Assembly: GCA_027563935.2 (NCBI GenBank)
Contig: JANVAS020000222.1
Span: forward strand, 5,394,001 to 5,458,000
Length of the DNA stretch: 64,000 nucleotides
From: Costus lasius
Lineage: Eukaryota; Streptophyta; Magnoliopsida; Zingiberales; Costaceae
Reading direction: 5' to 3'
Position 1 is the stretch's first letter, and the number at the start of each line of letters is the position of its first letter. Shown piece after piece: positions 22,364-32,697 of this stretch. A model generated the notes under the pieces. The model was given only the letters and a program-made list of their open reading frames with translations. It was not told the DNA's origin and made no database searches. Position numbers and translations under genes: made by a program.

Positions 22364-25300
22364 ATGGTGCGACCAAGATCTAGCAGTAGCAACAGTGATC
22401 AACAGTCTGATATGAGGCAGGCCATGGAGGCTATGACTGCTATGATGCAACAACAGAACGCATTCATCCAGCAACAAACTCAGATGATGCAGCAGCAGCA
22501 GGCGCAGCACATGGAGGTTCAGCAACAGTTATTGCAGCGGTTGTCGCAGACACAGCCTCAGTCACAGTCACAACCGGCTGGACACTGTGTGGGTGGCGTT
22601 GGTTTTCCTCTGGGTGATGGCGCACATCAACGATATGCTCGGTTGGTTCGAGAGTTTCAGCACCTGAACCCGACTGCATTTTATGGTAGTCCGGGGCCCA
22701 GAGCGGCTGAGGATTGGCTTTTGGCACTGGAAAAGATTTTCCAGGTTTTGCGCTGTGATGATGCAGACAAGCTATGTTTATCTGTCTTCATGTTGCGTGG
22801 AGATGCCGAAGACTGGTGGAAGGGAGTCGTTAGACTGGCGGCAACTGAATCTAGAGTTGTTGATTGGCATGATGAAGTTCAATGCCAAGTTTTTCCCCTC
22901 TAGCTTATCTGAGGAGCACGAGGTGGAGTTTATTCATCTTGAGCAGGGCGACCTGACGGTGGATCAGTATGAGGCCACATTCGCTCGGTTGTCGGGGTAT
23001 GCTCCTCACTTAGTCAACACCGAGGAAAGAAGAGCCAAGAAGTTTCAGCGGGGTTTGAGGAAAGACATCAGGACAAGGGTAGCTATGCTACACTTGGAGT
23101 CTTATGCTGAAGTGGTAGACAGGGCTCGCACTGCTGAGAGGTGCATTGCTGAGATGGCTGTTGATACTATTTCAGTCACTGCATCCGCCCCTACTTCTGT
23201 GACTTACGCACCCACTCTGGGTGGCAAGGATAAGAAGAATTTCAAGAAGAGAAGAAAGACAATAAGGGCAGATACAAACCTTATCAGAAGCCAGCCAGCA
23301 CAGTTTCTCAGAATGGCAAGAAGTGTCTCCACTGTGGGAGCACTAAACATCAGGATAATGAGTGCTACAGGAAGACTGGCGCTTGCTTCAGATGTGGTAA
23401 GGTGGGGCATATGATTAAGGACTGTCCTATGCCGGATGCTAGAGGACAGGGTGAGAAGCCTACTGTGCAGACTCGCGTGTATGCCATCGCGGAGAGGGAT
23501 GCTTCGGCTTCGAAGTCCGTGGTGGAAGGTACACTTTATGTGTTTAGTTATTTGGCACGCATTCTTTTTGATCCTGGTGCCAATTTATCCTTTGTGTCTG
23601 CATGTTTTGCACTATGTCTGCCTGTGTTGCCTAGGATACTTGATTTCTATATTTCTGTTCATACACCTATGGGTGAGGCCGTATCTACAGATATAACATA
23701 TCCTGACTGTTTGATTAAGGTTGAAGGATATGATTTACCTATTAATTTGATTAGTCTTCCTATGAAAGTCTATGACATCATTCTGGGCATGGATTGGCTG
23801 TCTGCCTATCATGCTACTTTAGATTGTTTTGAAAAGTTAATTACTCTGCATCTAAGTGATGGACAGCAACTGGTTATCCAAGGCCGGATTTCAGAACAGG
23901 AGCCTTTGGTGATATCTCATCTGCAGGCCAGGAAGCTTTTAGCCCAGGGCTGCAAGGGGTATCTGGCGCATGTCAAGGTGCAGACTGAGCCTGATTTGGA
24001 TCTGGCTAGAATTCCTGTGGTAAGAGAGTTTACTGACGTCTTCTCTGATGATTTATCTGGGTTACCACCCAGCAGAGAAGTTGAGTTTGGTATCGAGTTG
24101 TTGCCAGGCACGGCACCGATATCTAAAGCTCCTTACAGGATGGCAACTTCAGAACTGACAGAGCTGAAGAAGCAACTGGAAGAACTATTAGAGAAGGGGT
24201 ATATTCGACCCAGTGTTTCTCCATGGGGAGCACCTGTGTTATTTGTGAAGAAGAAGGATGGTACTTTGCGCATGTGCATCGATTACCGTCAACTCAACCA
24301 AGTGACCGTTAAGAATAAGTACCCATTATCCCGTATTGTTGATCTCTTTGATCAGTTGCAGGGTGCTACTGTATTCTCTAAAATTGACCTGAGGTCTGGC
24401 TATTATCAGCTGAGAGTTCAGGAGGAGGATGTACCTAAAACTGCATTCAGGACCAGGTATGGGCACTATGAGTTTCTTGTTATGCCCTTTGGACTGACAA
24501 ATGCCCCTGCGGTGTTTATGGATCTGATGAACAGGGTATTTCATGAGCTCCTGGACAAATGTGTGGTCGTCTTCATTGATGATATTCTGATCTACTCCAA
24601 GAATGCGCAAGATCACTCTCAGGATTTGCGCAAGGTGCTGGAGATTCTGCGGCTGAAGCAGCTGTATGCTAAGGCCAGCAAATGTGAGTTCTGGCTATAT
24701 CAGATTGGCTTTCTGGGGCACATTATTTCTGGCCAGGGTGTGTCTGTGGATCCAGTGAAGGTGGAGGCCATTCTTCACTGGGGAAGACCAACTACAGCGA
24801 CTGAGGTCAGAAGTTTTCTGGGCTTAGCTGGATACTACCGCCGCTTTGTGGAGGGTTTTTCCAAGCTGGCTGGTCCTCTGACTAAGCTAACTAGAAAGAA
24901 TTTGAAGTTTGAGTGGTCTGATAATTGTGAGTCTAGTTTTTAGGAACTGAAAAGGAGACTGACCAGTGCTCCTATCCTCATCATTCCCTGTGATGGAGAG
25001 AAGTTCACTGTGTACACTGATGCCTCTGGTAAGGGTCTAGGTGCTGTACTGATGCAGCAAGGAAAGGTAGTTGCTTATGCTTCAAGGCAACTCAAAGACT
25101 ATGAGGTAAACTACCCCACTCATGATCTGGAGTTAGCAGCTGTAGTTTTTGCCTTGAAGATCTGGAGGCACTATCTGTTTGGACAGACATTTGAATTGTT
25201 TACAGATCACCAGAGCTTGAAGTATATCTTCACTCAGAAAGAGCTGAATATGAGACAGAGGCGATGGCTTGAATGGATAAAGGATTATGACTTCACCATC

Positions 25301-26926
25301 CAATATCAGTCTGGTAAAGCCAATGTGGTGGCTGATGCTCTTAGTCGGTATCCTGTGACTCAGATAGCTGCACTGCGAGTCCAGGAGTGGCGACTATTGC
25401 AGGAGTTCAGTGACATACATCTGAGTGTGACTCCGGGTGAGAGAGGCGGTCTTCTAGCTTCTCTCAGGGTTCAGTCAGACTTACTGCAGAGACTGAGATC
25501 AGGGCAGCAGTCAGATCCGGATATTCTACGGTGGAAAGAGAGATCGGAGCAAGGCTGGGTTGAGAATTTCAGTAGGTCGGATGATGGTCTCCTCAGATTC
25601 CGTGGAAGGGTCTGTGTCCCTGAGGACCCTGAGTTGAGAAATGAAATTCTTAAGGAAAGCCATTGCACTAAATATACCGTTCATCCTGGTAGTACCAAGA
25701 TGTATCAGGATCTGAAAAAGACTTTCTGGTGGCATGGTATGAAGAAGGATGTGCATTTGTTTGTGTCCAGATGTTTGACTTGCCAAACCGTGAAGGCTGA
25801 GCATCAGAGCCCTGGCGGTTTGATGCAGTCTCTCCCTATTCCTCAGTGGAAGTGGGAGCATATCAGTATGGACTTTGTGTGTGGACTGCCCAATACCAGA
25901 AGGAATCATGATGCCGTATGGGTGATTGTGGACAGACTCACGAAGTCAGCTCACTTCTTACCGATCAAAATGACTTACAGTTTGGATCGGTTAGCAAAAC
26001 TGTACATCGATGAGATTGTCAGATTGCATGGAGTTCCCTTGGACATTGTCTCTGACCGTGATCCTCGATTTCTGTCCAGGTTTTGGAAGAAATTACAGGA
26101 AGATTTGGGAACTAATCTGAGTTTCAGCACTGCATATCATCCTCAATCTGATGGTCAGACAGAGAGAACTATTCAGACACTTGAGGATCTTCTGAGATCT
26201 TATGTGGTTGACTGGTCTGTTGAGTGGGATCTGGACTTATCACTGATATAGTTCACCTACAACAATAGCTTTCACTCTAGCATACAGATGGCTCCGTATG
26301 AGGCCCTATATGGGAGGAAATGCAGAACACCTATATGCTGGGAGGAAACTGGGGACAGAACAGTGCTAAGGTCTGATGCTGTTCAGGAAGCCACTGAGAA
26401 GATCAGAGAAATTCAGAGAAAGATGAAGATTGCTCAGGATAGACAGAAGAGTTATGCTGATGTGAGGCGGCGTCCTCTTGAGTTTTTGGTGGGAGAGCAT
26501 GTTTTCCTAAAAGTCTCACCTATGAAAGGGGTGATGAGATTTGGGAAGAGGGGGAAATTGAGTCCCAGGTACATTGGTCCCTTTGATATCATTGAGAGGG
26601 TTGGACTTGTGGCATACCGACTTGCTCTGCCCCCATCACTGGAACACCTCCATAATGTGTTCCATGTTTCTGCACTCAGAAAATATTGTTCTGATCCTTC
26701 TCATGTTCTAGAGTTGGAACCTCTTCAGCTTGAAGAGAACATGACTTTTGTGGTGAAACCTCTCAGAATTGAAGATAGAAAAGAGAAAGTGCTGAGAAAT
26801 AAGGTTATTCCACTTGTGAAAGTCATCTAGGGAAATCAGTCTGTTGAAGAAGCCTCTTGGGAGGTTGAAGCAGATATGAGAAAGGAGCATCCTCACCTGT
26901 TCAGTGACGGGCTTGGTCAGCTTTAG
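22364..26926 (+). pseudogene. E1: Gag-Pol of a Tekay-like chromovirus, disabled
   Basis: Gag-Pol starting MVRPRSSSSNSDQQ at 22364. Seen in order: Gln-rich coiled region, retrotransposon Gag domain, two zinc knuckles ([28 protein letters not shown]), protease with DPGA (about 23570), reverse transcriptase with FIDD (about 24573), RNase H ([13 protein letters not shown]), integrase HHCC and D,D35E, and a C-terminal chromodomain-like stretch ending at 26926. Lesions seen against E2: a 24-bp in-frame insertion in Gag near 22585; loss of 8 bp after 22868 (frameshift in Gag); 2 extra bases near 23250 before the zinc knuckles (frameshift); CAG to TAG at 24941; GAG to TAG at 26249; TGG to TAG at 26828. 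A run of 12 A just before the ATG is 5 A in E2. The RT core itself is open. Confidence 0.95.
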
Positions 26927-26942
26927 AGGACTAAAGCTCTAT

Positions 26943-26955
26943 AAGGGGGGGAGGA
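26943..26955 (+). other. E1: polypurine tract
   Basis: AAGGGGGGGAGGA directly before the 3'LTR, the usual place for the plus-strand primer of LTR elements. Confidence 0.85.
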
Positions 26956-29559
26956 TGTAACGCCCTCGATTTTTCTGAATTATGATTTAAGGGCAAAAAT
27001 AATTATTTTGGTTGGGGATTTGAACCCTCAACCTTGATTCTTTGCTCCTGGAATTCCTTCCACCATGGTGGCGCATATTTCTGATGTTATTGGAGTGGCG
27101 CAGGGTGGTTAAGCCCAGGTAAGCCCATAAAACCGATTTTTTTTCACTTAAGTTAGCTGGGTTATTGGATCTTGGATCTGTTTGGGGTGGGAGAAAAAGA
27201 GGAATTGCGTGAGGGCTCCTCTCCCTCACGACTTTTGTTGGTTTTCTTGCCCTAGCCGCCTTTGGTTGTCGCCCCTCACTATGCTTGGCGCCTCCTGAAA
27301 TTCCTGACGCTGGTGGTGGACGAATTTCCTGGTGATCCTTGCTCCTCTGTCTTGGCGTTTTTCTCTGTGGACGAATTTCCTGGTGATCCTTGATCCTCTG
27401 TCTTGGCGTTTTTCTCTGTGGACGATTTTTCTTGTGAGTAATTCGATCCTAAGGAGTCTAATCCGCTAAATTGTAGATTATCAGTCAATTAAAATTCGTT
27501 ATTTGCAACGATTATCTGTATGAACCAAAAATCTACAAGTAAATTTGTGCATATGTGAAATTCGAAATTTACCTGTGCCGGATGAATATTCCTTTGTGAG
27601 AAAAATTTATCCTGTATGGTTTAATCTCTTAAATTGTGGTCTGTAGTTCTTCTAAAATTTATTTGCTTGATGAGAAATTTTAGAGAAAACAAAATTTGAG
27701 GATTTAACTAAGAACTTAGGGATTTTCGAAAATCATGGTTCGGGCCAATTTTGGGGCTTTTGTCATTTTCCTTCACAAACGTGCAATTAAAATTATCTGT
27801 AGTGGGGGACTGAAATTATTTTCATGAAATTTGTATGTTCTGCAAGGATTCTGAAAATTTCGCCCCTTGCAGTGATTTTATGGCTCACGGTTTTTTTTTG
27901 AAATTTTGGGGAAGAATAGTGCAATGAGTATCTATATTTCCCTATAATTTCTAGGCTTGTTTAATTGTTTGTTACGCGAATAATTTCTGTTCTGTATATA
28001 TGTTGTGAATTTTCTGAAACTTTGAATGTGTTATAACCTCGTGAGAACATAGAATGGTTTGACCTGAATTAAGGATAGTTTTATGAAATCTAAGGAATTC
28101 ACTCATATATTACTTCTGGTTGACGGTAAAAATTATGAAGAGTGTTCAGCTTTGATTTTCTGCAAATTGTAATTTTGTTAAGGACTGGATATTGGGGTGT
28201 GTCATTTTCTGGTTTGTGAGACACTTTGGGCATGATGTGAGAATTGAGTAGTGGTTAGTCCTACTCCTCCGTTTCAGCATGACCTGTTCTGTAAAAATTA
28301 TGCCCTAGTGTAGCACTCTTCCGTGTCCTTACCCTCCTTCTGTGGCGCTGTAATGGTGCTGATAGTCTACTACGACCCATGAGACACTAGTGAAGGGTAG
28401 ATGTGAGCTGGTCTCACCTTCCGTTCTCCCTCCACTATTTCTGTTCTGTTCTGGGTATTGGAGGCCAGAGTGCCACGTCCTGACGAGACGGGGGCCACCC
28501 ACTGATACCTCCTCTACCATTCTATTTCTGATATGCATGCATGTCTCATCCTCGGCAGAGGTGGGGTCAGACCTTCTGTGGTCATCAGACCTTCTGTGGT
28601 CTTCAGGCCTTCTGTGGCCTTTCTGTTTCCGATGTAGACTATCTGTTTGGATTCTGAAAATTCTGATTTTCTGTCTGTCAGCTCTGATTTCTGTAGTTCT
28701 GTTTCGATCTGTAGTATAGATGTGTTGGGCGGTGTGATTAGTTGGATTGGGTTGGTATACTTATATCCTACTTCATGCTTGATGCCTATTGTTATAAGTG
28801 TCTGTATTTGATTATGTTTTGTTTCTGATATGAGTGTGCATGTTAAGTGTCTTATCTGCAAGCATGATATTTTTTTGATGTGTACTATGGATGGCTTTTA
28901 GTGTCTTTTACTCACTGAGCTTTTTAGCTCACCCCCGTTGTTTAAATATTTTCAGGTGAGACATCAGGACAGTGATTGCTACAGCTACTTAATTTGTTAT
29001 GATGCTAATGTTTTATATAATTTCTAAGAGTTGTCTTCTAAAGATCTATCAGGCCTACGTGCCTAACTTACTTATATGACACGTTTTATCTCCTGAGGGC
29101 TTATGCCTGTTTTCAGGATATTATATTATAGTTGTCTCGTTTTATTGTTGGATACGAGTTTTGGAGTCATGAGAATTGAAATTGTTCTTATTCTGAAATG
29201 TGTAACCGAGTTACTGTATTCGAAATACCTTGAGATGTGTAACCGAATTATTGTTGTATTTGGTATCTGAATAATCAGTTTCTGCAATATTTCCGAAATT
29301 TGTGTTCTCCACATATGTGTAGTGTGGACATCTGTTTTGTTCCAAGATATGTGGGTCTGTGCAGCAGTAATTTAGTATACTTGCTGCCGGATTTCTATTT
29401 CCTAGTAATCGATCCTACTCAGTTCTGTGCGGTTTTCAGTTCCGTAGTAATGTCCTTCGATGCCGCTTTCTTCTTATGTTTTAATGGAAGAGTAAAACTT
29501 TTTAAAACCCCGTATTTTTACTTGTATGCGTGTGGGGTGTGATTGTGAGGGATGTTACA
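26956..29559 (+). repeat. E1: 3'LTR
   Basis: 2604 bp, same length as the 5'LTR, with about 13 substitutions and no indel noticed. It ends GTTACA and is followed by the second ATAAT. Confidence 0.95.
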
Positions 29560-29564
29560 ATAAT

Positions 29565-30440
29565 CATCTTCATTGCAATGCATGACTCGACGTCTATCCT
29601 TGCATTGCCTCTAGCAACCTCGCTCCCATAGGGCACAATCCCCAAGTGTAGTGCTATAGGAGAAAGAAACCCTCCTATCACTATAGTTCCCTTCGTGGCC
29701 CTTGATACTTTACTTAGGTGTCTCATGAAAAAGAAAGCGATATCTACTGTATACCCATGAAGCATACTCCAAAGAAGGAATAACTCGGCGTGAGTGACCA
29801 TGCCATCGCTGTCTCCTCGCCCGAATATGGTGTGTGCAAGAACGCGGTGGGCATATCTGATGGAGGGATTTGAGATTCTTGAGGCTCTTGCTGCTGATGC
29901 TGAAAATCGAGTCTTTGATGAGATTTGGCTCCAAAAAATGTGCTCAATGAATCCAATGGGTGGTTCAGTGCGTCCCTTATGCGGGAGATGGAATATACGT
30001 CAAATTTCCTTGAATGAGAGCTTCTTTTCTTCATTGACCATTCTGAATCTGATTTCTCCCTCAGCTGTATGATCCATATACTCATCCCAACTTACTTCTA
30101 AGCTACTAAGAAACTCCAAAACAACAGGTAGATAGGTTTCAGGTGTCATGTAAAAAAATTGTCTTAAACCTGCTTTGTCATACATCCAAAGCACATCATC
30201 CTTCAATCCCAGGATTTCCAAAGCTTTGATGTTGGTGTATCTGGTCTTTACAATACGCCAGGTGAGCAGCATGTTGTACCTCTGCTATTGGGCCTCATCC
30301 CTAAAAACGATACCGAATGGATTCGGTGGTGGCACTGGAGTCTCAACGGGGGCCTTCCCTTTCTTCTTTGATATCTGATGCAGGAGCACCACTGAGGAGA
30401 TCCAAGAGGAACAGGAAGCCCCCTGACAGGTACGGGGCAT
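29565..30440 (-). pseudogene. Athila-like ORF1 (gag-like), N-terminal part
   Basis: N-terminal 292 codons of the split ORF. The start ATG (MPRTCQG...) is at 30440. In-frame stops are a TAG at 30285-30287 and a TGA at 30000-30002, the latter probably from CGA. Segments such as ETYLPVVLEFLSSLEV, GEIRFRMVNEEKKLSF and the later KGTIVIGGFLSPIA have the pattern of the Athila ORF1 family as I know it: a strand-rich block with 'F.. NEE..LSF.EI..IF'. E1 entered at 29565. No pol of this element is in the window. The three stops show it is a relic, older than E1. Confidence 0.6.
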
Positions 30441-30640
30441 CCAAATGATCTACAAATAATGACTCTTGTCTTTTTGAAAGTCTGTCTTGTATGACAGCAT
30501 TTTGACAGCATTTTGTAGCACCTAGTGTGCATGGGGTAGCCTTAGGAGGTTAGCCTAGGCTTTGTTTTTTTTCAGTATTTATTTTTCGTAGTGGATGTAA
30601 TAGGTTGCATTAGTCTAGGGTGAGTGTTGTATTTGTACAA
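30441..30640 (-). other. Athila-like relic: sequence upstream of ORF1
   Basis: Non-coding stretch before the ORF1 ATG, with a small direct repeat GACAGCATTTT near 30490-30515. It ends at the junction with the copia fragment near 30641. No gene is seen. Confidence 0.5.
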
Positions 30641-30929
30641 GAATAACCCATTGTTAATTGAACCAGTAGCATAAACAATATTATCATAAGATAAAACACA
30701 CTTTGAAATATTGCATTCAAAGGAAAACCCTTTCCTGACAAGAGCAGGAATAGAGATAATATTTTTAGTAATACTGGAAACAAAGTAACAATTGTTTAGT
30801 TCCAATACAAGTCCAGATGGCAAAGAGATGAAATAGTCTCCTACAGCAACAGCAGCAACCCGTGCCCCGTTTCCAACTCGTAGGTCCACCTCATGCTGTC
30901 CCACCTGTCTTCTTCTCTTGAGTTCCTAT
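30641..30929 (-). pseudogene. Copy K: short gag-pol fragment (protease region) of the copia family
   Basis: Corresponds to about codons 298-392 of Gag-Pol, the segment between the protease active site and the integrase HHCC finger (QVGQHEVDLRVGNGARVAAV...). It is open over its length. The left end joins the Athila-like relic without a recognisable terminus. The right end is the LTR of copy F. It is best read as the surviving piece of the element into which F inserted. Confidence 0.85.
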
Positions 30930-32677
30930 TGTAGAAACCCCTTTCAAGAGGGGGGCCGAAACTTGTAGAAAACCCCTTTCAAGAGGGAAGCCGAAACCCT
31001 GATTGTGGCGCACATATAGAGTTTTGCAAGCGGAAGATAGGGCTTCATGGGATCGCAATCATAAAAGCATATGATCAACTTGTATAAGAGGTATAGATCT
31101 AAAAGATCATACCAATGCCATCGATTTGATGATGCCTTGGAAGCAAAGGTTCAAGTGCTCCTTCTCCAAAGGTGACGCACACAACCGATGACGATAGCTT
31201 GCTCTTTGAGTCCTTTGTGCTAGCAAAAGCACTTCAAAGAATCCTTGTCGCGTGAGGGTGTTTCCGAGATGAAGCTTGGCGAGTGTAACCTTCTTCTTCT
31301 CCTTCTCGTCCGAATCCTCGTCCGAATCCTTTCGCCCCCAAAGAGGAACGTTGAGAAGAGAAGAGTGAAGTCGAGCGTTCAAAACGCTTTTGCGTTAAGG
31401 TGAAGTCGCCTTCATTACATTCCATAAATGGAAGATATGAAGCCATGCGCCACAACCAAACCAAAAACGCCTAACGCCTTGAACCAAGCGTTCACCCTTT
31501 GTGAACCGGTTCAAGCAACTTTAATCCACTTCAATTTGGTTCAAGAACCAAATTAAACCAGCCCAAGCCATGGTCTAGATCTCACTCTGAACCAAAGGGT
31601 TCAAGATCTAACCGTTCATCTCTTGATGCTCTTGATCTCACCGATCTAGCATCAACTCTTTCGATCGAAGCTTACCGATCTCAAGCCCCAATCAATCAAA
31701 CATGATCAGACCAGATCTCACTTACAATCAGAGTCTCTTTCCCTTTAAACTGAACCTTAACAATTCAGTCCACACGATCTGACTTAAGTAAGCCATATCA
31801 CCAAATTGTGCGACCCTGAGGGTTTCCTTTAAATGTCGGTAACGATAACTCACGTTATCACGATCAGTGAGGGGTATCTAGCAACACATCACTGTCTCCC
31901 GATATAAAGGAAAGAGTCTTCCAAGACTTCACCCAAACCACAGCACAAGCGTGAATCAACTCACTAGGCATTACATGTTTCCTTTGCCACTGGATGTTCT
32001 TATTGGACAAGCCTGTCAAGCTTGTAACTCCAATATGATGAGCATGATTAGATCAGATGAGCATAGTCACCTGGGTATGGCCATACACTTTCTCAATCAT
32101 CTCATCTAGGGGGCCCCTATAGAACACCACACTCCTTCAACAAGGAGACGGCAATCCTCTATCTATCATTAGTGCCCTAACCTGACTCATGATCATTATC
32201 CAAGATAGTCTATAACCATTATGTTTCAAATGATATTGAACTACCTCAAAACAATGACAATCATCATTTAGAAACACAAGTGATCTCAAGTCAGAGGACA
32301 TGTGCCACTTGTTGCAATCAAGGATCATTCACATTGTGACAAGCAATTGAATATCCTAGTAGGGTCTGTCCAGTACATCCAATGTACCCATGAGTCTACA
32401 TCTTATTCCATGCTCGAAGCATCCTATAAGATTAGAATACATATTAGTCTCAATCATATCAAGGCTGTCTCATGTTCACCAAGATATATCGACTAAGGAC
32501 ATTTAGCATGTCAGCCTAGCTGAACAGCTTTGAGACATTATTCAGTAGTACACTTATTACAGCAGACAAGGTAACAACCTGAATAATAACCATGCCTTTA
32601 TAAACACAAGAGTTTATTACAATATACTGATACAATCCCAAGGCCTCAAACATTAGCCTTAAGGGCATACCCCAACA
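30930..32677 (-). mobile_element. Copy F: 3'LTR
   Basis: LTR of 1748 bp with the polypurine tract on its right, so it is the 3'LTR of a minus-strand element. Its left terminus is duplicated: two 35-36-bp units begin TGTAGAAA at 30930 and 30966, each with a CCCCTTTCAAGAGGG hairpin. The left flank is copy K. The opposite end of F is lost, so the target duplication cannot be tested. Confidence 0.92.
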
Positions 32678-32686
32678 ATCTCCCAC
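32678..32686 (-). other. Copy F: polypurine tract
   Basis: The minus strand reads GTGGGAGAT directly before the 3'LTR opening TGTTGGGG. The same string is found at H and I. Confidence 0.85.
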
Positions 32687-32697
32687 TTGCACTTAAT

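Larger units (their letters stand above)
19610..29559 (+). mobile_element. E1: Tekay/Del-like Ty3/gypsy chromovirus with both LTRs
   Basis: Complete element of 9950 bp on the plus strand. The 5-bp duplication ATAAT lies at 19605-19609 and 29560-29564. Order: 5'LTR, PBS, gag-pol, polypurine tract, 3'LTR. Both LTRs are 2604 bp and differ at about 13 positions by eye (0.5%), so the insertion is fairly young. It splits the Athila-like ORF1. The gag-pol is broken by two frameshifts and three stops, so E1 could not have moved on its own products in its present form. The Tekay/Del label rests on the integrase C-terminal chromodomain-like segment and the RT type. Confidence 0.95.

Noticed and set aside
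22364..26926. An integrated plant pararetrovirus instead of a gypsy element
   Set aside because: LTRs, PBS, polypurine tract, 5-bp TSD and an integrase with D,D35E are all present; pararetroviruses lack LTRs and integrase.
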